DNA from: Nannocystaceae bacterium
GTDB taxonomy: Bacteria; Myxococcota_A; Polyangia; Nannocystales; Nannocystaceae
Assembly (NCBI GenBank): GCA_016763875.1
Contig: JAESSZ010000328.1
Span: forward strand, 1-5,054
DNA length: 5,054 nucleotides
Reading direction: 5' to 3'
Shown: in pieces, positions 1-5,054 of the stretch
Layout of the letters: the number at the start of each line of letters is the position of its first letter
Position numbering within the stretch: position 1 is the stretch's first letter
The notes under the pieces: generated by a model
The model's input: the letters and a program-made list of their open reading frames with translations, nothing else
What the model was told of the DNA's origin: nothing
The model's database searches: none
Made by a program: the position numbers and the translations under genes

Positions 1-135
1 GCGACCGCCGCGCGATTGCTTCCGGTCGGTTTTCGCACCGAAGTGGTCGAGTACGATCTGGTGGAGGCACCCGACGCTCCGGACGGCCGGGTGGGTCAGG
101 CCGGTCTGAGGTTCTTTGAGCCGCAGGGGCTCTGA
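1..135 (+). CDS. C-terminal 44 residues of an unrecognised protein (5' end outside window)
   Basis: Frame 1 is open from the first base to a TGA at 133-135. Most of the 44 codons end in G or C, as in the other genes here, so this looks like the true tail of a plus-strand gene that starts before the window. The visible peptide has no membrane segment or cysteine. It contains the mixed hydrophobic/acidic stretch TEVVEYDLVEAP followed by a Gly/Pro-containing end (GLRFFEPQGL), which looks like the last strand and turn of a globular, probably cytoplasmic, domain. I do not recognise the family and assign no function. No hairpin with a T-tail follows the stop, so transcription could run on towards the lipoprotein gene 192 bases downstream, although a separate promoter candidate lies between them. 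Confidence 0.6.
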   Translation, partial: ATAARLLPVGFRTEVVEYDLVEAPDAPDGRVGQAGLRFFEPQGL

Positions 136-151
136 CCGTCGTGCCCCCCCA

Positions 152-172
152 GTGATGGCATAGGGTGATGGC
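152..172. repeat. Short direct repeat (gtgatggc x2) in intergenic DNA
   Basis: The octamer GTGATGGC occurs at 152-159 and again at 165-172, a spacing of 13 bases, just after the end of the upstream gene. A second pair, TGTTGCG, occurs at 181-187 and 227-233. GTTGCG at 182-187 can also pair with CGCAAC at 200-205 across a 12-base loop. These could be regulator half-sites for the downstream lipoprotein gene or chance; nothing else supports a function. Confidence 0.2.
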
Positions 173-242
173 CTGACTGATGTTGCGCGCAGTATCGCCC
201 GCAACCGACACAAGCCTAGTGAGACCTGTTGCGAGATGCGCG

Positions 243-272
243 TTGACAGGACCATCCCACCCACGGATGAAT
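243..272 (+). promoter_or_regulatory. Candidate sigma70-type promoter for the lipoprotein gene
   Basis: A perfect -35 hexamer TTGACA lies at 243-248. The expected -10 position, after an 18-base spacer, holds ATGAAT (267-272), which matches TATAAT at only three positions. The site is 55 bases upstream of the chosen ATG, so the leader would be roughly 45-50 bases. The -35 match is striking in GC-rich DNA, but the weak -10 makes this tentative. A different -10-like hexamer, TAGGCT at 294-299, has no good -35 at the right distance. Confidence 0.4.
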
Positions 273-311
273 ACCCTCCGCTCGGGTCGCGTCTAGGCTC
301 GACGAAGGAAC

Positions 312-317
312 AAGGGA
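312..317 (+). promoter_or_regulatory. Ribosome binding site deciding the lipoprotein start
   Basis: AAGGGA at 312-317 is the closest Shine-Dalgarno match before three in-frame starts: TTG at 322 (4-base gap), ATG at 328 (10-base gap) and ATG at 334 (16-base gap). ATG 328 fits best. A second purine run, GAAGGA, at 304-309 is too far from ATG 328 and only marginal (12 bases) for TTG 322. Confidence 0.5.
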
Positions 318-327
318 CCACTTGCCG

Positions 328-840
328 ATGCTTATGTCAGACCGACCCATTGCCCGCGCTATCACCCTGGCTGCCGCCCTTGGCTTCGGCCTCACCGGCT
401 GCAGCTTCCACGTCGGCTCCGGCTCCAGTAGCAAGCCGGGTTCGTCGGGAAAGACGATCCACAACCACGGTTCGAGCTCGGGCAAATCCACCAGTTCCGC
501 CAAGCCGACCTCCAAGTCCAAGCCAATAAGCACGAGCAAGGGCAGCAGCAAGAGCACGGCGAAGTCCAAGGACGGGGCAAGCGCGAAGGCATCCAAGCCG
601 GTAGCTTCCGAGGAGGCCGCGCCGAAGCGGACCAAGCCCGACAGCGATGGCGCGCGTCGGATCAAGAACGATGCTCCGCCCAGGCGCTCTGGCGGCAGCA
701 AGACTCCCGCGCGTTCGGGCGGCAGCAAAACCCCGTCTCGCTCAGGCGGCGCCGCGGCTAAGCCCAAGACGTCGGGGACCTACACCCCAAACAAGAAGAC
801 CGCCGACCCCAAGGCCGGTAACAACACGATCAAGAACTAA
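328..840 (+). CDS. Small low-complexity Ser/Lys/Gly-rich lipoprotein
   Basis: A 170-residue protein from ATG 328; TTG 322 would add two residues and ATG 334 remove two. Residues 1-10 are a short charged n-region with two Arg, 11-22 a hydrophobic core, and LTGC (22-25) a lipobox, so signal peptidase II should cleave before Cys25, which is then lipidated. Ser rather than Asp at +2 suggests outer-membrane sorting if the usual Lol rule holds in this organism. The rest has no hydrophobic core. Residues 31-92 are Ser/Lys/Gly/Thr-rich, 93-115 carry mixed charge, 120-141 contain a repeated RSGGSKTP unit, and the end (142-170) is Lys/Asn/Thr/Pro-rich. This should be a disordered, strongly cationic tether. 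I do not recognise a family; a periplasmic linker that binds peptidoglycan or another anionic polymer is a guess. Codon third positions favour G/C in this frame. The gene converges on the transporter gene and ends 41 bases before a terminator hairpin. Confidence 0.8.
   Translation: MLMSDRPIARAITLAAALGFGLTGCSFHVGSGSSSKPGSSGKTIHNHGSSSGKSTSSAKPTSKSKPISTSKGSSKSTAKSKDGASAKASKPVASEEAAPKRTKPDSDGARRIKNDAPPRRSGGSKTPARSGGSKTPSRSGGAAAKPKTSGTYTPNKKTADPKAGNNTIKN
685..750 (+). repeat. In-frame 27-base tandem repeat coding RSGGSKTP-A/S
   Basis: Two adjacent 27-base units (685-711 and 712-738) encode RSGGSKTPA and RSGGSKTPS, and a third partial unit (739-750) encodes RSGG. The nucleotide copies differ mostly at third codon positions (for example CGC/CGT/CGC for Arg and TCT/TCG/TCA for Ser). 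The repeat is therefore not brand new, and selection seems to hold the peptide rather than the DNA. It lies in the disordered part of the lipoprotein, residues 120-141. Confidence 0.75.
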
Positions 841-881
841 GGCGAGGCGGTTGCCACGGCAGCCGCGCTCACCACCCACGC

Positions 882-924
882 AAACGCGTCGTCCCTTCGA
901 TTGAAGGCACGGCGCGTTTTCTTT
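882..924 (+). terminator. Intrinsic terminator between convergent genes
   Basis: The arms 882-898 and 903-919 pair over 17 positions around a GATT loop. The only defects are one C-C mismatch (893/908) and one T-G wobble (889/912). On the plus strand the stem runs into TTTTCTTT (917-924), a good U-tract, so it should end the lipoprotein transcript 41 bases after its stop. It also lies 16 bases past the stop of the minus-strand transporter gene. Read in that direction the stem is equally strong but the tail is only three U followed by GCG, so termination may be weaker there. Confidence 0.8.
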
Positions 925-939
925 GGTTGGCCCCGGGCG

Positions 940-3633
940 CTACTTGAGTCGCCGCAAAGTGAGCAACATCGCCGGCAGCACGCACACCGTGGCCAAAAGA
1001 CTGGTCGCGATGCCCAGGACCATAGTCCACCCCAGGGACTGCATGCCGCCGTAGCGACCGCTGGCAAGCCCCGCAAACGCCACCATCGTCGTCAACGCCG
1101 CGATCGCAATGGCCCCGCCCGTCCCGCGCAGAACCGTATCCAACGACGCCTCCTCGTCTTCCCGAACCCGGTGCATGAAGTGCACACCAAACGCGACACC
1201 GACCCCCAAGACGAGCGGCAGGCACACGATGTTGGCGACGTCGAACTTCATCCGTAACAAAGCCATCACGCCGAGCATCCACAACCATCCGACCCCCGTG
1301 GGGACCAGCGCCAGCAGAGCATCTCTAGGACCGCCGTAATCCAGTACCAGCAGGACAAAGATAATCCCGGCCGCCACAGCCGCGGCACGCAAAAATCCGT
1401 ACAGGACAAGATCGCCGTGGCTGACGTGGTCCAACGCCAACCCCGATGCGTTCGGGTCGACCGCATAGACATCCTTAGCGAAGGCGCGTGCGACGTCGCG
1501 CTCCCACAACCGTCCCGATGGCACGACGTACAGCGCGACACGATCGCCCTCCAGCGCAGCAAGCCGCGTGGCGAACAATGCCGGCAAATCGTGGGCCGTC
1601 GCGTGCCCACGCTGAGCGATGCGCTGCGCTGTGGTCCAGGCAGGAGCAAGGATCGCGGCCGCTTGCCCCTCGAGGGCGGCCAGACGCTGCGCCGCCGCGG
1701 GATCGAGCGTCTTTGCGTGACCGGCCAAAGCCTTGAATGCACCCGCGGCGGCGTCGGCCGACTCGGTGCTGCGCCCAGCACTCGCCAGCGCTGCGCTCGC
1801 CTCATCCAACGCATCGGCCACGCCGGTTGCCGCCGTGGCAAGTTGCGCGGGCGTGGTTTGACGTGCGGCCAGCGCGGCGAAGTCGGGTGTTCGCAGACCG
1901 GCAAAGCCCGCGCGCAGGGCCGCGATTGCCTCCGCGTCCAAGGCTGGAATCAAGTCGCTGGGGGTCTGAACGCCCGCCACGCTCTCGAGCTCCCGAAGTT
2001 CGGCCGCCATCGCGCGCGCGGCATCCAGGTCGTCGGCGGTCAGGTTGGCAAATACGGGACTGGCCAGCGCGTCGTACTCAAGCGCCGCAAGACCCCGAGC
2101 GGACTCGGTGTCGTCGGGCAAGAAGTCGAAATATCGCGAGTTCCATTCGATGCTGGATAGGCCCGCACCGCCCGCAATCGCGAGCATCGCACTCACCGCA
2201 AGCAAGGGCCGCCGCATGCGCGTGAGGAAGCGGGCCAGCATCCCGAGCCCAGGAAACTCGGGCGACGGGCGCGCAGCCTTGCCGCTCGCGTAGGCCAGCA
2301 GTGGGGGCAGCAGCGTAAACGTCGCGAGGGCGACGGCAACCAGTCCAATCGCAGTGATGAGCCCCAGTTCACCGAACGCGGTGAAGACGGTGGTCATCGT
2401 GGTGAGGAACGCGGCGGCGGTGACCACTGCACCGGTCGCAATGCCCGGTCCGGTCTGCACCATCGCGCGCCGCGCGGCCGCTTCAGCGCCCCCGCCCGCC
2501 CGCCGCTCTTCGTGAAACCGCGCCAATGCGTGGACCGAAAAGTCGATGCCGAGACCGAGCAACGCCGCCACGAAACTCGAGGTGATGAGGTTGAGGTCGG
2601 AAAACATCACCCTCACGGCGGCCAGGGTGATCAACACGCCGGGCCCCAGCGGTATGAGTGCGATGATCGCTTGCCGCACCGAGCGGAACAGGATGAGGCA
2701 CAGCAGTGTGATGCCGAGCGTCGTGGTGATCGACGAGTTGATCGTGCTCTGCTGAATGATCTCAAGTTCTTCGACGATGAACTTCGGTGTTCCTGTGAAG
2801 ATGGCCTCCACGCCAGCCGGCGCGTCGGCGAGCGCCCGATCGCGCGCCGCTTCCATGCGCGCGACGATCGGCTCTAGTTCACTCGCCTCGTCGGTTGGCA
2901 TCTCCGCGAACACGGACACCAAGTGCAACTCACCGTCGCCGGACACGGTGTACCCCTTGCCATCGAGGCCAGGGCGAGCACCGCCCTCCCCCATGAACTG
3001 CTGCAGTGGGTCACGGCCAGCGAGGACGTCGTCCAGCGCCGTCGCCAAGCCGGCCAGGCGCATCAACCCTGCGTCGGCCTCTTCCGCCGTAGGCGCCCCC
3101 GCTCCCGCGCTAGGATTCTCCGCCCCGTCCAGCCCACCGTAGATCTGGTTCTCGACGGTCGACAGCCAAGCGGGCAGTCCACCTTCGATGAGTTTGGCCA
3201 ACTCGACGTCGGGCGGCATTGCCCCCCGCATTTCGGTCAGCGCCTGCGGCCGCTGCAGCAATGCCAGTGGTGCCACGATCGGTGCGGTAACCCGGCCGAG
3301 CACACGCCCGTTGAACAACTCATCGGCTTCCAACTCGGCTTGAAGCGCATCAACGACTTTGCGACGGTCGTCGGGCGAGCCTCCGCGGACGACAAACACA
3401 CCAGGGTTCGGTCGACCGAACTCCTCATAGAACTCCCGCAAGCGCCGCCAACTCGGATCGTTTTCACCAACGAGACCGGTCCGAGAACTCGTGATGCCGA
3501 GGTTCGCGACCAGCCCGCCGGCCACGGCCATGAGAAGCACGACGACGGCGAGTACGCCCCGCGGACGGCGCAGACCGATGTCGGCCAGCGCCCCAAACAA
3601 ACGCTGCCGCCAACCATCGGAGTTTGCGCTCAC
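940..3633 (-). CDS. MMPL/RND-superfamily transporter, HpnN-like
   Basis: An 897-residue inner-membrane protein with the classic two-times-six-helix MMPL layout. TM1 is at about 25-46, a first periplasmic domain at 47-298, and TM2-TM6 fall between 299 and 447. A short cytoplasmic linker follows, then TM7 at about 475-494, a second periplasmic domain at 495-740, and TM8-TM12 between 741 and 890. The repeat halves align clearly at TM4 (LGLGIDFSVH, 359-368) and TM10 (LGVGVAFGVH, 809-818). Asp364 occupies the proton-relay position of the family, while the second half has Ala814 there. The 'LGVGVAF' form and overall size recall HpnN-type (hopanoid-associated) transporters. Related proteins move lipids or hydrophobic molecules outward using the proton gradient; the substrate here is unknown. 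The second periplasmic domain is unusually Ala-rich and helical (about 565-665). Start is GTG 3633, seven bases after a purine-rich RBS. The gene sits 45 bases downstream of the HU-like gene, probably in the same operon, and ends at the convergent terminator. Family assignment is firm; HpnN-like function is inference. Confidence 0.93.
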   Translation of the reverse strand: MSANSDGWRQRLFGALADIGLRRPRGVLAVVVLLMAVAGGLVANLGITSSRTGLVGENDPSWRRLREFYEEFGRPNPGVFVVRGGSPDDRRKVVDALQAELEADELFNGRVLGRVTAPIVAPLALLQRPQALTEMRGAMPPDVELAKLIEGGLPAWLSTVENQIYGGLDGAENPSAGAGAPTAEEADAGLMRLAGLATALDDVLAGRDPLQQFMGEGGARPGLDGKGYTVSGDGELHLVSVFAEMPTDEASELEPIVARMEAARDRALADAPAGVEAIFTGTPKFIVEELEIIQQSTINSSITTTLGITLLCLILFRSVRQAIIALIPLGPGVLITLAAVRVMFSDLNLITSSFVAALLGLGIDFSVHALARFHEERRAGGGAEAAARRAMVQTGPGIATGAVVTAAAFLTTMTTVFTAFGELGLITAIGLVAVALATFTLLPPLLAYASGKAARPSPEFPGLGMLARFLTRMRRPLLAVSAMLAIAGGAGLSSIEWNSRYFDFLPDDTESARGLAALEYDALASPVFANLTADDLDAARAMAAELRELESVAGVQTPSDLIPALDAEAIAALRAGFAGLRTPDFAALAARQTTPAQLATAATGVADALDEASAALASAGRSTESADAAAGAFKALAGHAKTLDPAAAQRLAALEGQAAAILAPAWTTAQRIAQRGHATAHDLPALFATRLAALEGDRVALYVVPSGRLWERDVARAFAKDVYAVDPNASGLALDHVSHGDLVLYGFLRAAAVAAGIIFVLLVLDYGGPRDALLALVPTGVGWLWMLGVMALLRMKFDVANIVCLPLVLGVGVAFGVHFMHRVREDEEASLDTVLRGTGGAIAIAALTTMVAFAGLASGRYGGMQSLGWTMVLGIATSLLATVCVLPAMLLTLRRLK

Positions 3634-3640
3634 CCCCGCA

Positions 3641-3648
3641 CTCTTCTC
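3641..3648 (-). promoter_or_regulatory. Ribosome binding site for the transporter, with overlapping mini-ORF
   Basis: On the minus strand GAGAAGAG (3648-3641) precedes the GTG start at 3633 by seven bases and supports that start. The last three bases of an upstream ATG (3650-3648) overlap it. That ATG opens a six-codon reading frame (MRRVRG) whose TGA (3632-3630) overlaps the transporter GTG as GTGA. The mini-ORF may be chance. Confidence 0.5.
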
Positions 3649-3678
3649 ATGACTCCGGCGGCCACTCCACCACCGCAG

Positions 3679-4380
3679 CTAGCGGGACGATGTGCGGGAA
3701 CGCCTGAGTGGCGGCGTGTCGATGTCTTCCGCGGTCTCGACGCGCTGCATCCGCGCCGCGGGGAGCGCGGCGGCGGCCTGTGCCGTACGGCCGTTGGGCA
3801 TCGCGGAAGATTTGTCACTCGGTTTGTCACCTGGACGAACCGTTTGCGGACCCCGAGCGAACAACTCCTCGTCGTCGATCATGGCGTCCAACTCGGCGTC
3901 TTCGTCGCGCGGCGTGAGCCGGCGGCGACCGCCATTGACGCTGGTGCGGGCCACCGCGGCGGCGGCGGCACGTCTCGTTTTGCGCGCCTTTGCCGTCGCC
4001 GTACGCGTGCCTCGCTTGGATGCACTGCTCGACGTCTTGGCGCGGCGCGAGGACTTGGATTGACCCGAGTCGCCGGCGTTCATCGACTCGCGCAACTCTT
4101 TGCTCGCTTTGAAGTCGACCGTATCGAACGCCTCGATCTCAATCGGCTCCAACGTGCGCGGATGGACACCGCGGCGGGCGCTTCGACGCTTCTTCGTGAA
4201 GGTTCCGAAGTGCGGAAAGGTGAACCGCGGGCTGCTTACGCGCGTGACCTTGGTCCGCGCGAAGTAGGTCGCCAGTTCCTCGAACGCAATGCCGAGGATC
4301 AGCGCGATGTCCTTCTTCGTGAGGTCCGGCGGCAAGTCCCGGGCCCGCGCGATTCTCTCGATGAGTTCAGCTTTCGTCAT
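3679..4380 (-). CDS. HU/IHF-family DNA-binding protein with long basic-acidic tail
   Basis: A 233-residue protein from ATG 4380, giving the typical HU opening MTKAELI. Residues 1-102 are the HU fold. Helix 1 is about 2-14 and helix 2 about 21-43. A beta saddle and DNA-binding arm follow, with HFGTF (57-61, usual GFGTF), an Arg-rich arm strand (KKRRSARRG, 63-71) and HP (73-74, usual NP), whose Pro is the residue that wedges between base pairs in HU/IHF. The domain closes with VDFKASKELRESMN (88-101). HU proteins are normally about 90 residues and bend and compact nucleoid DNA as dimers. Here about 130 residues are added: a Lys/Arg/Ser/Ala tail (105-155) like a histone H1 tail, an acidic patch (159-172), and a mixed polar segment to the end. 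The tail is probably disordered and should add nonspecific DNA binding, possibly restrained by the acidic patch. It has its own promoter 28 bases upstream and no clear Shine-Dalgarno. The transporter gene follows after 45 bases. TTG 4386 is an alternative start adding two residues. Confidence 0.9.
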   Translation of the reverse strand: MTKAELIERIARARDLPPDLTKKDIALILGIAFEELATYFARTKVTRVSSPRFTFPHFGTFTKKRRSARRGVHPRTLEPIEIEAFDTVDFKASKELRESMNAGDSGQSKSSRRAKTSSSASKRGTRTATAKARKTRRAAAAAVARTSVNGGRRRLTPRDEDAELDAMIDDEELFARGPQTVRPGDKPSDKSSAMPNGRTAQAAAALPAARMQRVETAEDIDTPPLRRSRTSSR

Positions 4381-4407
4381 GAGCAACGACGCACACGAGG
4401 AGAGGCC

Positions 4408-4436
4408 AACCTACGGATGCGGCGTCGGGCCGTCAA
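4408..4436 (-). promoter_or_regulatory. Sigma70-type promoter for the HU-like gene and transporter
   Basis: Read on the minus strand, TTGACG (4436-4431) and TAGGTT (4413-4408) are separated by exactly 17 bases. The -35 matches five of six consensus positions. The -10 keeps the T, A and final T that matter most. Transcription would begin near 4401, leaving a leader of about 20 bases with no obvious Shine-Dalgarno before ATG 4380. Confidence 0.6.
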
Positions 4437-4460
4437 CAGATTTCGGGCCGGAAATAGAGA

Positions 4461-4483
4461 TCGCTCGTTGTCGTCACGAGCGA
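4461..4483. other. Perfect 8-bp inverted repeat (hairpin or operator)
   Basis: TCGCTCGT (4461-4468) and ACGAGCGA (4476-4483) are perfect reverse complements around a 7-base loop. The site lies about 125 bases past the glycosylase stop and 24 bases upstream of the -35 of the HU-like gene. On the minus strand the stem is followed by TCTCTATTT, a poor U-tract, so it may be a weak terminator for the glycosylase transcript. A regulator site for the HU-like promoter is the other possibility. CGAG/CTCG at 4481-4492 can form a competing small stem. Confidence 0.4.
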
Positions 4484-4608
4484 GACGACTCGCCTTGTTT
4501 TTCGCACGCGCGCTTGACGTTCCCGCGACGAACGGCCGCGTCATCTCGACAAAACACGCGGGCACACGCAAGGACGACCCGACGTTGGCGATCGATACGT
4601 ACCGGCGA

Positions 4609-5054
4609 CTACGACTTGCGATCCGGATACGCGATCGTCATCGCATTGTTGAGGTCGCCCAACACAATGGCATCGGGATCGGGGCCACGGTCCCCCCCTT
4701 CTTGGCGCAACACCCATGATGGGTGGTAGGTCACGAGCAACGGAATGCGAAGAGGCTGACCGTCCGTTCCTTTACCGGCATCGTAGGCGAGCTTGCTGCC
4801 GCGCATCGATCGCAAGGTCATGTCGTCGCGTCGCGACAGCAACTGTCCGGCGTGGCGCCCGAGCGCGACGATCACCGCAGGCATGATCGCCCTGATCTGC
4901 GCCTGAAGAAACGGCGAGCACTTCTGCGTTTCTTCTGGCCGAGGGTCGCGGTTGCCGGGCGGCCGACACTTGAGCACGTTGGCGATGTAGACGTCGCCCC
5001 GTGACAAGCCGAGTTGCTCGTTCCACTGGGTCAGTCGCTGACCGGCGCGCCCGA
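4609..5054 (-). CDS. Family 4 (UDGa-type, Fe-S) uracil-DNA glycosylase, N-terminus outside window
   Basis: 147 codons are visible, open through the right edge of the window and ending at TAG 4611-4609. The first residues, GRAGQ, are the end of the family's motif A (usually FVGRAGQ), so the catalytic start of that motif and the N-terminal cysteines are missing from view. Then come VYIANVLKCRPPGNRDP (21-37 of the fragment) and KCSPFL (44-49). Cys29 and Cys45 match the spacing of the two later ligands of the four-Cys 4Fe-4S cluster in this family. HPSWVLR (110-116) is the DNA-intercalating motif (HPxxxLR), and RSMRG before it is also typical. The enzyme removes uracil from DNA in the cytoplasm, starting base-excision repair. 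The TTG at 5007 is simply a Leu codon inside the gene, not its start, because the conserved sequence continues upstream. It lies 228 bases upstream of the HU-like gene and is probably in a separate transcript. Confidence 0.93.
   Translation of the reverse strand, partial: GRAGQRLTQWNEQLGLSRGDVYIANVLKCRPPGNRDPRPEETQKCSPFLQAQIRAIMPAVIVALGRHAGQLLSRRDDMTLRSMRGSKLAYDAGKGTDGQPLRIPLLVTYHPSWVLRQEGGDRGPDPDAIVLGDLNNAMTIAYPDRKS

Noticed and set aside
216..767. 183-codon minus-strand reading frame with a Leu-rich hydrophobic stretch
   Set aside because: It is the antisense of the Ser/Lys-rich lipoprotein; the apparent hydrophobic segment is the complement of AAG/AGC codons. The plus-strand frame has a signal peptide, lipobox, RBS and terminator, and this one has none of these.
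1417..2160. 247-codon plus-strand reading frame inside the transporter gene
   Set aside because: Arg/Gly-rich antisense shadow of the second periplasmic domain; no family resemblance.
4461..4502. Inverted repeat plus TTGTTTTT as a plus-strand intrinsic terminator
   Set aside because: The T-run lies 12 bases beyond the stem, too far for a normal terminator, and no plus-strand gene precedes it.
4377..4571. 64-codon minus-strand frame ending at the HU-like start
   Set aside because: It overlaps the promoter and inverted repeat, has no clear RBS, and its Arg-rich product resembles nothing known. The stop-start overlap looks accidental.
2923..4719. 598-codon plus-strand reading frame
   Set aside because: It crosses the transporter, the HU-like gene, the intergenic region and part of the glycosylase, all well-supported minus-strand features. 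Its product is Arg-rich with no recognisable domain, as expected for an antisense shadow in high-GC DNA.
4609..5007. Glycosylase as a complete 132-residue gene starting at TTG 5007
   Set aside because: The frame stays open to the window edge and encodes GRAGQ, part of family motif A, so the gene is cut by the window rather than short.
1..5054. Mobile element, CRISPR array, tRNA or rRNA genes, toxin-antitoxin or defence system
   Set aside because: No transposase, integrase, regularly spaced repeats, cloverleaf-like sequence or paired small genes were seen; the coding density and gene types look like stable chromosome.

Overview
The window reads as an ordinary chromosomal segment of a high-GC Gram-negative bacterium. 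A Cys-lipobox lipoprotein and an RND/MMPL-family exporter with two periplasmic loops point to an outer-membrane-bearing envelope. The strong G/C bias at third codon positions, the style of the MMPL protein and the HU-like protein with a long basic tail suggest a Myxococcota or related former-Deltaproteobacteria lineage. That placement is inference of low to moderate confidence; Planctomycetes-like lineages are a possible alternative.

Layout, left to right. At 1-135 is the last 44 codons of an unrecognised plus-strand gene. A 192-base intergenic stretch follows, with a perfect TTGACA hexamer and short direct repeats. At 328-840 (+) is a small lipoprotein that is almost entirely low-complexity Ser/Lys/Gly/Thr after its lipidated Cys. 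It converges on a minus-strand block, and the two meet at a long imperfect hairpin with a T-rich tail (882-924), a convincing intrinsic terminator. On the minus strand, in transcription order from the right edge, are: a family 4 uracil-DNA glycosylase cut by the window edge (5054-4609); a 228-base intergenic stretch with a hairpin and a good sigma70-type promoter; an HU/IHF-fold DNA-binding protein with an approximately 130-residue basic-then-acidic tail (4380-3679); and, 45 bases later, an 897-residue MMPL/RND transporter (3633-940).

How the genes relate. The HU-like gene and the transporter gene are probably co-transcribed from the promoter at 4436-4408 and stop near the shared convergent terminator. 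The glycosylase (DNA repair) is separated from them by a gap and is probably its own unit or the end of an upstream operon. No functional pathway clearly joins the HU-like protein, the transporter and the lipoprotein. I see no mobile element, CRISPR array, tRNA or rRNA, and no clear evidence of a previously undescribed system. The most unusual items are the architecture of the HU-like tail, the asymmetry of the proton-relay motif in the transporter, and the low-complexity lipoprotein.
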